This document shows, piece after piece, positions 11,363 to 22,059 of a stretch of DNA of 64,000 nucleotides. Location of the stretch: NCBI GenBank assembly GCA_013423325.1, contig BLJB01000055.1, positions 62,001-126,000 on the forward strand. The letters are read 5' to 3'. A model generated the notes under the pieces. The model made no database searches. It saw only the letters and a program-made list of their open reading frames with translations, and had not been told where the DNA came from. A program made the translations under genes and the position numbers. Source of the DNA: Usnea hakonensis (lineage: Eukaryota > Ascomycota > Lecanoromycetes > Lecanorales > Parmeliaceae). Every line of letters starts with the position of its first letter. Position 1 is the first letter of the stretch.

Positions 11363-12739
11363 ATGGAGACAAGACCAATCCCAGCCTTCTACTGCTGCTA
11401 CCTGTTACGCTCCAAAAATCCTTCGAAACCTTCAAAACCACTCTATATTGGCTCAACTCCAAACCCCGTCCGTCGACTCGCTCAACACAACAGTAAAAAA
11501 AAAGGAGGCGCCGTACGCACATCCAAGATCCATCTCCAGCCTTGGGAAATGACAACCCTGGTCCTAGGCTTCCCATCTAGGCTAGCCGCTTTACAATTTG
11601 AGTAAGTAGACCATTTTCTTTTTCCAATTTCAAATGAACTGCAAGGCTTTCTGTGTTGTTTGGCACTGTTATCTGGCTGGAATGGGAAAGGAGGATAATG
11701 GGTTGGATTGGTTTGCATAGCATTGTTGTTTCTGCACCCTTGTGCATGCTCCAAGCTTTGTTCGCTTCCTGATGCACCTTGTAGGTGGGCGTGGCAAAAC
11801 CCCCATGTAACCAAGAGAATCCCTGACGAGCAGCGCATTACGAAGCCGGTCTCCAAATCCCCCAATTCGAAATCAACGCGAAGAAAGCCTCCGAGACCCC
11901 ACATGTCGCTGAAGAACAGGATCACAAACCTTCATTTGCTCCTTCGAGTCCCGAGCTTTTCGAGATGGCCTCTTCAGGTACGATTTTTTTGTCAGGATGT
12001 CTATAAAAAATGGCAGCAATGGAACAAAACAGTAAACAGAAGTATTCGAGACGGTATTAAGGTGTCGCTCGACATGGAACATTCCAAGGACACCATCAAT
12101 ACCGGCAATTTACCCCTAAGTACGGAGGCCAAAGGTAAGCGCAACCGAGAGGCACCAGGGAAGGGCGGTGTTGAGGGACTGGACGTGGGCTATGGTGAGT
12201 TGAAGGACCACATAGGGAAGAGCATTTCTTGCCTTGCCGCGCACGAGGCTTTCAAATGCGCAATTTGTGCGAAGGAGATGGGTCCGAAGTCAGCGACGGC
12301 TCTATTTTGTAATCAAGAAACTTGCAGGACGGTATCACATTTGACCTGTTTAGCGACCAGATTTGTTCAAGATGAAGGGGCGATCGCCGCTGTCACCCCA
12401 GTATCCGGGAAATGTCCAGGGTGCAAGAGAGAGCTTTTGTGGATTGATCTGGTCAAGGAATTGACTCTGAGATTGAGAGGCGAGGGAAAAGTCGTCCAAA
12501 TGATGAGAAAGCCAAGAGAACCAAGTATCAGAGTGCCCGAAACGAAAGTAACAAAGATGAAGATGAACAACGCGGCGGTATCGCAACTTGAAGCGTATGC
12601 TGTTCCAAAGGAAGATGTCACCGATTTAGACGAAGTTCTCGTGGAGGCTGAGATGCGCGCTCTGGATGCCTCCGACGAGTCTCTTCCAGACGACTGGCAC
12701 TACCAAGTTGACGACGATGACGAGATCATGACGCGATGA
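11363..12739 (+). CDS. SLX1: Structure-specific endonuclease catalytic subunit SLX1
   Basis: Two exons, 11363-11601 and 11785-12739, joined across a 183-bp intron at phase 2; 397 residues. The N-terminus is a GIY-YIG nuclease domain: FYCCYLLRS, PLYIGSTPNPVRRLAQHN and, across the junction, LQFEWAWQNP, in which the Glu is the expected metal-binding catalytic residue. The C-terminal part has a RING/PHD-like zinc finger (CAICAKEM, CNQETC, HLTCLA, CPGCKRELLW) typical of SLX1. With SLX4 it cuts branched DNA such as Holliday junctions and flaps during repair and replication restart in the nucleus. The C-terminus is acidic (DDWHYQVDDDDE). The ATG at 11363 is chosen because METRPIPAFYC directly precedes the nuclease fold; the frame is also open upstream but without homology. 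It runs convergent with the dTMP kinase gene, 156 bp apart. Confidence 0.92.
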
Positions 12740-12895
12740 GCAGCCAAATTGGTCACTCAGACGGTGTTGAAGTCGCGAAGCCTACTGAGGGTTCCTGAAA
12801 ATCGCCAAAAGTGCCAGCTGTGATTGAGGACAGCGATTGAGTTGACGCAGACTTTTTAGATTAATATAATTAATACGGCGACTCCCAATTCAGCC

Positions 12896-13617
12896 TCATA
12901 CATGTGCCATGTCTTCCCAAGGCAGTATAGCTGCCAGCGGCGTTGCCATCTTAGGTTGTTTCATCACTTCTTCAACACTCGCCATAACATCTCTCTCAAC
13001 TTCTTCTATGCTTCTCCCCGCGTCGATTATTCGTATATCCAGACCGTCACTGGTACCAATCAATTCATAGAACAGTTCTCTTACCCTCTTCTGCATGGCC
13101 TTCGTTTCATATTTCTCGCTTCCGAAGTCTCCCCTCTTCGCAGTAGCTTCTGGCGCGATGTCCAAGAAGACGCACACATCGGGCCTTGGCAAACCGATCT
13201 CCGGATCTCTCGCCCATTTCATGGACAGATTTGATTTGTCTTTCGCCGCAGAGTATACTATACCAGAATAGTAATATCGATCTATAACCACAGTGACTCC
13301 GTCTTCAATAGCATTGTGTATCTGACCAGCCGCTTCCCACCTATTGGCGGAGAATAGTAGATGTATCACGTGGTCTTCCTGCTGACTTTCGCCCTTGAGG
13401 TAAGCATCTATCGACTTTCCAATGGGAGTGGTCCTGTCTTGGTAAATTAGAACTGTGGCCAAAGTGCAGAGAGAGCATGAGTACCAGGAAATCTCATGCG
13501 CTTGACTCGGCGGCCTTGGCTTTCGAGACTTTGGCAAAGTCGTGCATGTTGTGTAGATTTCCCAGCGCAATCAAGACCCTCTATGACTATCAAGGCGCCC
13601 CGTGAAGATGGAGGCAT
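12896..13617 (-). CDS. CDC8: Thymidylate kinase (dTMP kinase)
   Basis: Two exons, 13617-13485 and 13437-12896, with a 47-bp intron; 224 residues. It phosphorylates dTMP to dTDP with ATP, the step before nucleoside diphosphate kinase in dTTP synthesis. The P-loop is GLDCAGKST (residues 14-22), the dTMP-binding DRYYYSGIVYSAAK follows, and RFPDRTTPIGKSI, spanning the junction, is the conserved DRX-type loop. Length and motif order match eukaryotic TMPK. Its start faces the CYK3 gene across 435 bp, and its 3' end converges on SLX1. Upstream open codons exist (Met at 13860) but lack similarity, so MPPSSRGAL is taken as the N-terminus. Confidence 0.94.
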
Positions 13618-14052
13618 GATTCGAATTGTTGGATGGGGATGGACAACGTCCGGAAATTCAGTAATCACTTGGAGTGTGAAGCTGCGAGCTCCGGCTTGGT
13701 GTACAATATAAAGTAAGGCTGAAACTAGCGCCCTCGGGAGCGGTTCGCGGGAGCCAACAGCTAAGTGACGCGCTTTGTTTATATTTTTGTGCACCTCGAT
13801 AAAGCACCAGCTTCGCAAAACTTGAGCGCATTGGATCATTGAGGTCCATACCACCTTCATTTACAATTGGTTTCCGGTTTTTTGGGGCAATTTTCTACTT
13901 ATTGTTTCTCTCAGTCTTCGCTCCTTCACTGCTGTTAGCCCTTTCCGCGACGGTGTTTCAATTAAACGACACCACATCGGATGAGACCCACCACATGGTC
14001 TTCCGACATACTCAGTAAGAACAAAGATAGTTGAATCGTTCATTGACCGGCA
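13618..14052. promoter_or_regulatory. Divergent promoter region, dTMP kinase / CYK3
   Basis: 435 bp between two start codons that point away from each other. No specific operator is evident. Confidence 0.5.
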
Positions 14053-17000
14053 GTGACTATGGCACATATAGCACCAAGTCTCCCCACTCGATTCCCCTGT
14101 TGGTGTCGAGCTACATACTCGTGGGGTGGAGAGTCGAAAAGAGACCTAGGATTTGTGGAAGGTGATCTCATAGAATGCTTGAACGCTGGGGATGGGTCAT
14201 GGTGGATGGGACGATTGCGTAGAGACAAGCGAGCAATGGGACTCTTCCCATCGAACTTTGTACAGGTGCTGGACGCAAGCTTTCGGCCCGTGAACCGAGT
14301 CTCAAGTTCGATGCCCGGAAGCGCAACAGGAAGCCTTACCACACCCTCTCCGCAAAAGACCAAAACTTTTCGCAAACCGTTCCAAGCTTATGCGCGCGCT
14401 GGGTCTCCAAACCCTGCAGCAGCTGCGGCCAATATCGCCAAAGTATCAACAGCGCCGTCGCCTGTACCGTCCAGGCAGCCAAGCTCTTTACAATCACCCT
14501 CGGAGAGTCCCTCGAGGCAGTCAAGTTGTCTCCAGTATCATTCGAGTCCTTCACGGCAACCAAGCTATCTACAAATGCTGGAGGGACCTACAAGACAATC
14601 TAGCAATCTGCAATTTTCTTCTAGTCCTACAAGACAGTCAAGTCACGTCGAACAATTCTCGAGACCCTCATCATCAGGTCGTCACACAGCTCATGCATTC
14701 CGAGCTCCTTCCCCAGCCCCTCTTCAGTATCAGCCATCCCCTGAACGTGATTTTCAAGATCACAATGATCAGCTCGATTCATCTCCTCCGCCCCCTCCAC
14801 CACCACACCGAGTAGCATACAACGCTCCTCCGTCTCGAGCTTCTCAATCTCCAGCACCATCCATGAACGACCGCTATCCTACTACACCGAGAGGTCCTTC
14901 TCCAGCACCACCCTCGCCTGGTGGACACGGACATACGCCATCGCCCTTGCGTGATGCTATGGATGATGTCATTTCTTCGCTAGATGATATGGCAATGCGA
15001 CGAAACGAGCCTTCTCCTTCACCTGAACAACGACAAGGCTCCCCCGATCCATGGTCACCCGAGGCTTTCGAAGAGCTTCGAACTAATCCAAATACTCGAA
15101 TTCATCGTCGCCCACGTTCTTCATTAGGCATTGCCTCTTCGCAAAGAGAACCAGAAGAGTACCAGACCGACGACAGGTATGCTGTTCATGATTATGATGA
15201 AGGCCCACCACAAGTACTTGACTATGGTGAACGCATGGAACATGGCTTGCGCAATATAGGGTCTCCCAGCCCTCCTGACGAACTCTTTCTCCCGGACGGC
15301 CCAACAGGTCCACCACCAGTTCCACCTCCGAAGAATTCTCCATACCAGCCTCGGACACAGTCGTCATTAGGGATGCGGGACTCTGTGTCTGGCAGCATCA
15401 AATCCAACAATCGATTAAAGAATCGGAAATCGGCCTACGAACTCGGACGGAGTATGCTGGACCGGACTTTTACAACAAAGTCAAGCGCAACAAATTCTTC
15501 GAGCGGCGTCCAGAGTGTTGTAACGAATGGCACAACCAGCACCGGAAGAACAAGCCAAAGTATCATGAGTGGATATTCTGCGGGAGGCTTCAGTGCTACG
15601 AGCGCAGGCAGCTTAGCACGCCGCAAGTGGGGCAGTGTGAATAGAAGTAGACGGCTTAGCATCATCGATAGTCGACAAGATGCACTTATGAACCTGAGTG
15701 GTGGAGGAAGCGCCACAAGACCTCAGAGCCCAAGTCACTACTCAAGCAATCAGTCCAAACCAGATTCCAGCGCCGTGATGGATTATTCCGGAAGTGCAGT
15801 AGAATCTGGCGGCATTTTAGGTGGCTTGACTACTCCGAAATCCAAGAAAAGTGGTTTCTTCAAGAAGCTTGTTGAGTCTGCCAAAACCGGTGCGGCTAGT
15901 GCAAGGAGCAGTATTGCTGCTGGCCAAGGCGACACCCCGCGCTCCCCCATCAAGAATTTGCTACCAAATGGAGTCACAGCCATCGCAGGAGGTAGTGCGG
16001 CTAAAGACATGGGTCTAGGCTGTGGCAAGACAGAGATTGATTGGGTCCAAGTTCGGCGAGATGTGAATCGTTCAAACTCGCTGAGTCGGAACGAGAGGAA
16101 CGAGCGGATCGAGAGGTGTCAGATGATGGACTTTCCTGTAGTTGCACCAGTAGATACGCTCTTCGAAATTGCTGAAGGAGACGAAGGTGCAGACGGCGTA
16201 CCCATTCAGCATCCCACTGACTTTCAAGCTGTGAATCTTCAACTTGTCGACAAGAGTGCCCGGTTCGTGAATAGTCTGCAGCCAATGACCAATCCAGCGA
16301 GTTTGGCTCAAGGCTACGTATGTCGACCGTTTCGCAGCGACGTCCAGAGATTGAGGGCCATTTTCACCTGGGTGAGCGAAAAGGTTGCTTGGGAGGAGGA
16401 CTTCGAGGGAGACGTAGACTCAAGACGAGTGATTCAGATGAGAAGAGGCTGTTCTGAAGAGGTTGCAGTACTGGTTTCGGAGATGTGCTTGGCGGTGGGC
16501 TTACACGCAGAGATCGTGAGGGGCTATCTCAAATCTCCTGGCGAGATTGTCGAGTGTGATGGCAACCCCAGACCAAATCATTGGTGGAACGCCGTGATCG
16601 TGGATGAATCTTGGAGGATCATGGACTGTTCGCTGGCGAGCCCAACCAACCCAAAGCGCGGTCGCTACTCAAGCACCGGCTCTCAAATCGCCGAATTTGG
16701 ATTCTTTCTTGCAAGCCCAATGGAGATTTGCTACACGCATATACCTTCAAACTTCGAACAGCAGCACATATGTCCACCAATCGCTCCGGACGTCCTTCTT
16801 GCTCTTCCTTGCGCCTGCTCACCGTACTTCCGGAACAACATCCAAATGATTGACTATGATACAAGCCTCCTCCGAATCGAGAACCTGGAGCTTGTCCACG
16901 TTCAATTTACGGTCCCAGCAGACATTGAATGTGTCGCGGAGGTAGAGTCCAGCTCTTATGCTCGTGATGCCGACGGTGATCTTTTCGAAAGTGGCGACAC

Positions 17001-17691
17001 TACCACCAATCGCGCACTTGCTCAAGCGGAATGGGTGAAGGGCGAGAAACGTTACACCGTGAAAGCGCTGTTACCTGGAGATGTTGGTCATGGTACGCTC
17101 AAAGTCTATGCTGGCAAGCGGGGCCTCATGCATTCCATCAAAGACATTCCTCATCCTCTGGCCTTTGCCTTGCCTATTGTGCACACAGGCATCAATCCAC
17201 CTTACAACTTCCTTCTTCGCCATCCTACGCCCCATGCTCAGCGCCATGACTTGTACGTAGCCCAACCCCAATGCGCACGTTTAGCGATCAACAATACCTT
17301 TGTTTTTGCGGTTCGCCAGCACCCGTCTTTCTTGAGTAGCAACTCACCCGAACCACGATCGAATTCTCCAAATTCCTTCGCGCGTCCTTCATCAGCCATG
17401 AGCATGATCTCGACCGCAACATCAGCGAACGACTATTTCTCCCAGGCTGGCTCCAACTCCAGTTCTAGCAGCCAGCAGCAGAAGCCCGCGAAACTCGCAA
17501 TACAAGCACCAAGCGGAAAAATACTAAGGCTCATGAAGAAAAGTGACAACAGCGTTAGCATTGATGAGGCTGCAGATGGAGGCGTTTGGGAGACAATCAT
17601 CAAGATCGGAGAAAGGGGGACTTGGCGAGGACTGGTGCTGGCTGATCGAAGTGCAAGATGGTGCGTTTTTGGAGAATGGGAGGCAGTGTGA
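14053..17691 (+). CDS. CYK3: Cytokinesis protein 3 (SH3 + transglutaminase-like)
   Basis: A single uninterrupted frame of 1212 residues. The N-terminal SH3 domain covers about 15-80 (CRATYSWGGESKRDLGFVEG, GDGSWWMGRL, GLFPSNFVQVL). Residues 80-720 are low-complexity Pro/Ser-rich sequence with repeated PSRQSS-like blocks and PPPPPPP runs, probable partners for SH3 or WW proteins. A transglutaminase-like domain covers about 755-900; Cys800 (MRRGCSEEVAVL), His843 (PNHWWNAV) and Asp858 (WRIMDCSLASP) occupy the positions of a papain-type triad. CYK3 acts at the contractile ring and primary septum with Hof1/Inn1-type proteins. The true N-terminus may be Met3 (base 14059), giving MAHIAPSLPTRFP. Downstream beta-rich sequence is poorly characterised. 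Confidence 0.93.
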   Translation: MTMAHIAPSLPTRFPCWCRATYSWGGESKRDLGFVEGDLIECLNAGDGSWWMGRLRRDKRAMGLFPSNFVQVLDASFRPVNRVSSSMPGSATGSLTTPSPQKTKTFRKPFQAYARAGSPNPAAAAANIAKVSTAPSPVPSRQPSSLQSPSESPSRQSSCLQYHSSPSRQPSYLQMLEGPTRQSSNLQFSSSPTRQSSHVEQFSRPSSSGRHTAHAFRAPSPAPLQYQPSPERDFQDHNDQLDSSPPPPPPPHRVAYNAPPSRASQSPAPSMNDRYPTTPRGPSPAPPSPGGHGHTPSPLRDAMDDVISSLDDMAMRRNEPSPSPEQRQGSPDPWSPEAFEELRTNPNTRIHRRPRSSLGIASSQREPEEYQTDDRYAVHDYDEGPPQVLDYGERMEHGLRNIGSPSPPDELFLPDGPTGPPPVPPPKNSPYQPRTQSSLGMRDSVSGSIKSNNRLKNRKSAYELGRSMLDRTFTTKSSATNSSSGVQSVVTNGTTSTGRTSQSIMSGYSAGGFSATSAGSLARRKWGSVNRSRRLSIIDSRQDALMNLSGGGSATRPQSPSHYSSNQSKPDSSAVMDYSGSAVESGGILGGLTTPKSKKSGFFKKLVESAKTGAASARSSIAAGQGDTPRSPIKNLLPNGVTAIAGGSAAKDMGLGCGKTEIDWVQVRRDVNRSNSLSRNERNERIERCQMMDFPVVAPVDTLFEIAEGDEGADGVPIQHPTDFQAVNLQLVDKSARFVNSLQPMTNPASLAQGYVCRPFRSDVQRLRAIFTWVSEKVAWEEDFEGDVDSRRVIQMRRGCSEEVAVLVSEMCLAVGLHAEIVRGYLKSPGEIVECDGNPRPNHWWNAVIVDESWRIMDCSLASPTNPKRGRYSSTGSQIAEFGFFLASPMEICYTHIPSNFEQQHICPPIAPDVLLALPCACSPYFRNNIQMIDYDTSLLRIENLELVHVQFTVPADIECVAEVESSSYARDADGDLFESGDTTTNRALAQAEWVKGEKRYTVKALLPGDVGHGTLKVYAGKRGLMHSIKDIPHPLAFALPIVHTGINPPYNFLLRHPTPHAQRHDLYVAQPQCARLAINNTFVFAVRQHPSFLSSNSPEPRSNSPNSFARPSSAMSMISTATSANDYFSQAGSNSSSSSQQQKPAKLAIQAPSGKILRLMKKSDNSVSIDEAADGGVWETIIKIGERGTWRGLVLADRSARWCVFGEWEAV

Positions 17692-18211
17692 GCAAGCAAG
17701 GAAAAAGGAAAAGACGACTCATCTACCTATTCCGTGTTCAAGATTCAAGATGTTGTACCTTTTGAAGGAAGATGTGTATAGATCGTAAAGGCATCTGCAC
17801 ATGGCACGAAGCAACGATAGGATGGATAAAAATATAATTTTTACGTAGTCGCATTTGATTTTGAAACTTGTTGGATTCAAGCAATCAGAATCTTATAATT
17901 TATATGCTGGCTTTGTACACGAGGATGGCAGGAAGAGAAAGCCCCAAACTCCTATACCGCCCAGACACGCACGAAGGCGAGTACCTTAGATAGACGTCGA
18001 CCTCAATTGGACCATTGATAATGAAACCTGGCGAATAGACATATTTCAATTCTCCAAAGCATTTTCTCCCTTGGCTACATCCTCGCAACTCCACTTGCTG
18101 CTTTCTGGTTGGCGCTAAATCCAAGTCACCCTCATATTATGAGCTATAACCAAGATTTGGGCTCTGTCGACTTCACAAAGGGGAGAATCTGATCTTTCTC
18201 TCGTCGCCTAC
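17692..18211. other. Intergenic, 520 bp
   Basis: 3' flank of CYK3 and promoter of the MTHFR gene, both on the plus strand. Nothing else is recognisable. Confidence 0.5.
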
Positions 18212-20198
18212 ATGGAGAAGATCACGGACAAGATCGCTGCTCTACCAAATGACGCCAATTACTCTTCTCTTGAGTTTTTCCCTCCAAGGACCCAAATAGT
18301 AGTCCTCTCCCGCACGCTTCTTCTGGCATCTTACTAAGCTGGAAAAGGGCTTCTCCAACCTACAAACCCGTCTGGAGCGTATGTCCAGCGCCCTACGACC
18401 TCTATTCGTCACAGTAACCTGGGGTGCCGGTGGCTGTACCTCCTCGAGATCCCTTGAGCTCGCAGAGATATGTCAACGGCAGCTAGGACTAACAACATGC
18501 CTCCATCTTACGTGCACGAACATGAAACGTAAACTGGTAGACGAAGCACTGGAAGAGGCGAAAGTTCTTGGGGTACGAAATATACTCGCGTTGAGAGGGG
18601 ATCCACCTAGGGAGGAGGAGTACAGGCTTGGAGATGACAAAGATCATGATGACAGCAATGAGGACTTTACCTGGGCAATCGACTTGGTCAGATACATACG
18701 GCGCGTTCATGGTGATTACTTTTGTATAGGTGTTGCAGGATATCCGGAGGGTCATGCGGATCAATCGCATCCTACTGATCAGGACCCACTTCACGATTTG
18801 CCGTATCTAGTGGACAAGACAAGGGCGGGAGCAGACTTCATCATGACACAGCTCTTCTACGACGTTGAAGCATACTTGAGGTACGAGAGAATGCTTCGGG
18901 AACATGAATCAGGAGTATTTGCCAGAATACCAATTATCCCGGGGTTGATGCCACTACAAAGCTACGAAATCTTGATGAGGACGACACAGCTTGCTCATGC
19001 GAAAGTACCTCCGGAATTGCTTCTCAAATTGCAAAGCGTCAAAGGGGACGACGAGGCAGTGAAGCAGGTTGGCGTGGAAGCTATTCGCGACGTTGTGAAA
19101 AGCATTAGAGACGTGAAAGCTAAAGGACCAAGAGGATTCCACTTCTACACTCTGAATTTAGAGAAGGCCGTTAGCTCATTACTGGAGCGCTGCAATCTCA
19201 TCCCGCCAGATCCTGATGACAACAGCATTTCCGCAATCGACGACGTACCACTTCTCGCCAACGGTGATGCCGCCCACCACCGCGCCCTCTCTTCCACTTC
19301 GTCCTCCGCAGCTGGCCAGCTAACAACCAACTCCCACCGCTCCTCGTCCCCAGCTAGACTCGTACCACCAAATAACAATCCTCTGTCACGCGAAGCTACT
19401 TGGGATGACTACCCCAACGGTCGCTTCGGTGACGCCCGCTCTCCCGCTTTTAACCCACCCCTGACCTACTCCCCAACGTCCTTGACTGTCTCCCCCGCCG
19501 AAGCTCTTTTGCTCTGGAAAACTCCAACAACTTCTGAAGAGATCACGCAACTCTTCACATGCCATGTCGCAGGCCAAAACCCAAAACAACTCCCTTGGTC
19601 CGAATCTGCAACCCTCTCGCCCGAGACAGCGCTGATCACCTCGGAACTCAGCGAACTGACGCAGAGGAAAGGCTACTGGACCATCGCCTCTCAGCCTGCC
19701 GTCGATGGTCTGCCCTCCACTCACTCTATCCATGGCTGGGGCCCACCTGGCGGTTTCGTCTTCCAAAAAGCCTTCGTCGAATTCTTTGTTCCCGCTTCTA
19801 CTTTCCAAGCCGCACTTCGACCACACCTTGATCGCCTGCACAAAGCAGGCGAGATAAGCTACTACGCTGGTAATGCTGCAGGTGCTTTCCATGGCAGTGA
19901 GAGCAGCGACGCAGTGCACGCAGTAACGTGGGGCAGCTTTGCAGGCAAGGAGATTGCAACTGCGACGATGGTAGAAGAGGTTAGTTTCAGGGCGTGGGTG
20001 GAAGAGGCTTTTGAAATTTGGGGTGAGTGGGCGAGGTGCGTAGGTGAAGCGGCAAAGAGAGGTAGGATGGAGAAGGCGACGGAGAGTAGAGATTTTTTGA
20101 GGAGGACGGGGAAGGATGTTTGGCTGGTCAACGTAATTGGGCATGGCTACCGAGAAGGGGGAAGACTTTGGGAGCTGCTGATGAAGACTGCAGTTTAG
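18212..20198 (+). CDS. Methylenetetrahydrofolate reductase (MET12/MET13 family)
   Basis: Exon 1 (18212-18298) encodes MEKITDKIAALPNDANYSSL and the catalytic-start motif EFFPPRTQ; a 49-bp intron (18299-18347, branch-like TTACTAAG) joins it in phase 0 to exon 2 (18348-20198). The product is 645 residues. It reduces 5,10-methylene-THF to 5-methyl-THF using FAD and NAD(P)H, feeding methionine synthesis. The N-terminal barrel (to about 310) shows RPLFVTVTWGAGG, NILALRGDPP, VAGYPEGHADQSHP, DFIMTQLFYD and IPIIPGLMPL. A low-complexity linker (about 320-400) precedes the C-terminal regulatory domain characteristic of eukaryotic MTHFR. Fungi generally have two isozymes; the sequence alone does not let me decide firmly, though SLLERCNLIPP looks MET12-like. 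No second copy is present in the window. Confidence 0.93.
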
Positions 20199-21599
20199 GG
20201 TGTGGAAGCAAAGTATCTGCCATCAATCCAGCGCTGAACTCTCTTCAATAAAAACAGCACTATACTGAAGCACCAAGTCTCAAGCGAGCGCTGAAGCTGC
20301 AATGCCTGTGGTCGTCTGAGGCACATTTCTCGCCATATGATGTTGCTCGAAGCATCTGCCAACATGACAGAAAGCCTTGCGGAAGATGTTTACTTGTGGC
20401 ACCTTTGTTTTGAAATCTGTTTCGTTCATCATCGACGCTGCTTTTCACCCCAGGGTTGAAGAACAGGAGAGACACTAAACCTATTTACTATCGAGTGCTG
20501 CAAAGGATTCTGCTACATACATTCACACCCCCCGCCTTCCTCTTCGGTATTGAAGGAGTCTACCCCATGATGGATCCTTTTCCCCATCCTATGCTACGCC
20601 CAATGACATTACCTTCAAGAAGGCAAACCACACGAAGCGACATGCCTCTCCATCTCCCCACCCAAGCCTCCCCTCACAGCTCACTCCTCATCCCCACCGA
20701 AAACATCTCTGCTACCTTTCCACGTTCCCCATTCAGTTGCGAAATGCAACGGAACCTCCACAGCCTGAATCGTATACCTCTAATCAATCAAAGACACCAA
20801 ACAGACGACTAGTGGTTTTTCAGAGAAGATGTCGATATCTGAGCCCTTGCTATAGATGGGCAGCCTCGAAGCTCTGAGATCTAACCGATCTGGAAGTGAC
20901 ATCCTCTACGGAGAGGGCGTATATACCGATGAGGAGCAATACTGGGTTTATTTTGGGGACTAGTTAGATACGATTCTTCGGCGTTCAATGGAGTTATGGA
21001 CTCTATTAGCTGGATCATGAGTGGGTTTTGAGAGATATACCAGGGATACTTTTCTGTATTGTTTGTGAGCGAATCTTACATACCAGCTACGAGTAAGCGG
21101 GAAATCAAGTCACGGTGAATGAAGATGGGGATGCTTGTATATCCCAATGAACTTGGAGTTAGGAGCGAGTGGTGTGATCACTTCAGATAGGAGAGTTGCA
21201 GCGGCGGTTTACTCATAACTTTTTGTAAGTGGAGAGGGTTGATTTGTATTTCTCTTGTGGCATGGAGGAGAGAGTTTGTATCTTACGTGTGGAGATGTTT
21301 GGTTTGGGTCTGCGCATGCTTGTGGTTCGAAGGGGTTGCTAATTGTGAGGCTATGATTACTACTCGGGTTTCTGCAAAGTCGATTCGCACGACGTATCCA
21401 TTTTTATTCAATGACAAATTTGTTCAATTGAATACTATGTCCAAAACTGACTGTCTACATACATTATCACATACAATCCCCTCCTTCCACTGCAATTTTT
21501 TTTGTTCATTTCTTTCATCTTTTTTCAACAAAACAATATACAACAACATATCCAAAAAGCTTTTTCCAGCGTCTCTGACAGCTAGCTGACTTGCCTCAC
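20199..21599. other. Intergenic, 1.4 kb, between convergent genes
   Basis: It separates the MTHFR and hydrophobin 3' ends. Frames at 20456-20812 and 21239-21589 (+) lack motifs. A long pyrimidine-rich tract with CAACAAAACAATATACAACA at about 21480-21550 resembles a fungal leader, but no plausible coding start follows it. Confidence 0.4.
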
Positions 21600-22059
21600 T
21601 CAAGGAGGGCTCTCGCAGACCAAGCCTTGACCCAGCTGCATCGATTCAATTAGCCACGTACGTTCCCTAGCACGAACAGATTTAATACTCACAATTGGGA
21701 TAAAACAGCACTGAGCCTGCTGTCCAATGGCCGCGCAGGTAGAGATGAACTGCGATATGTTTGAGGGAGCCGGCATAGCTGTGAGTGAAGAGAACACCTG
21801 TTAGCATAATTTGTTCTTCGAAGACGAACGAAAGCACAACTCAATAGAGAAGTATTTCAAAACGGGAAAAGTAGTCGGAGAAACGGCAGGACATACGGGG
21901 AGCGCAGTTCAAATCGGCCACACCGAGAGCGTTGACAGCACAGCATTGGGGGGTGTCTGGAGTACCAGGACAGAGAATTGTGCGTTTGTTAAAAGTTGGA
22001 ACGCCCATGGTGATGGCGGCACCAAAGAGGGCCGAGGCGACGATCGTAGAGAAGTGCAT
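21600..22059 (-). CDS. Class II hydrophobin
   Basis: Three exons on the minus strand: 22059-21897, 21778-21693 and 21635-21600, with introns of 118 and 57 bp; 94 residues. A signal peptide (MHFSTIVASALFGAAITMGV) is followed by eight cysteines at residues 30, 39, 40, 52, 69, 78, 79 and 90. The spacing C-x8-CC-x11-C-x16-C-x8-CC-x10-C is that of class II hydrophobins, as are CCAVNALGVADLNC and TCAAIGQQAQCC. Such proteins are secreted and assemble at air-water interfaces on aerial hyphae and spores. The middle exon could begin at an earlier AG, but only the AG at 21780-21779 gives a continuous frame with correct cysteine spacing. The last exon encodes only 12 codons including stop. Confidence 0.94.

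Noticed and set aside
20456..20812. 118-codon plus frame downstream of MTHFR
   Set aside because: Low-information Pro/Ser/His-rich sequence, no domain, no splice partner found.
21239..21589. 116-codon plus frame with leader-like sequence near its end
   Set aside because: No domain, and the leader-like tract has no downstream coding region.
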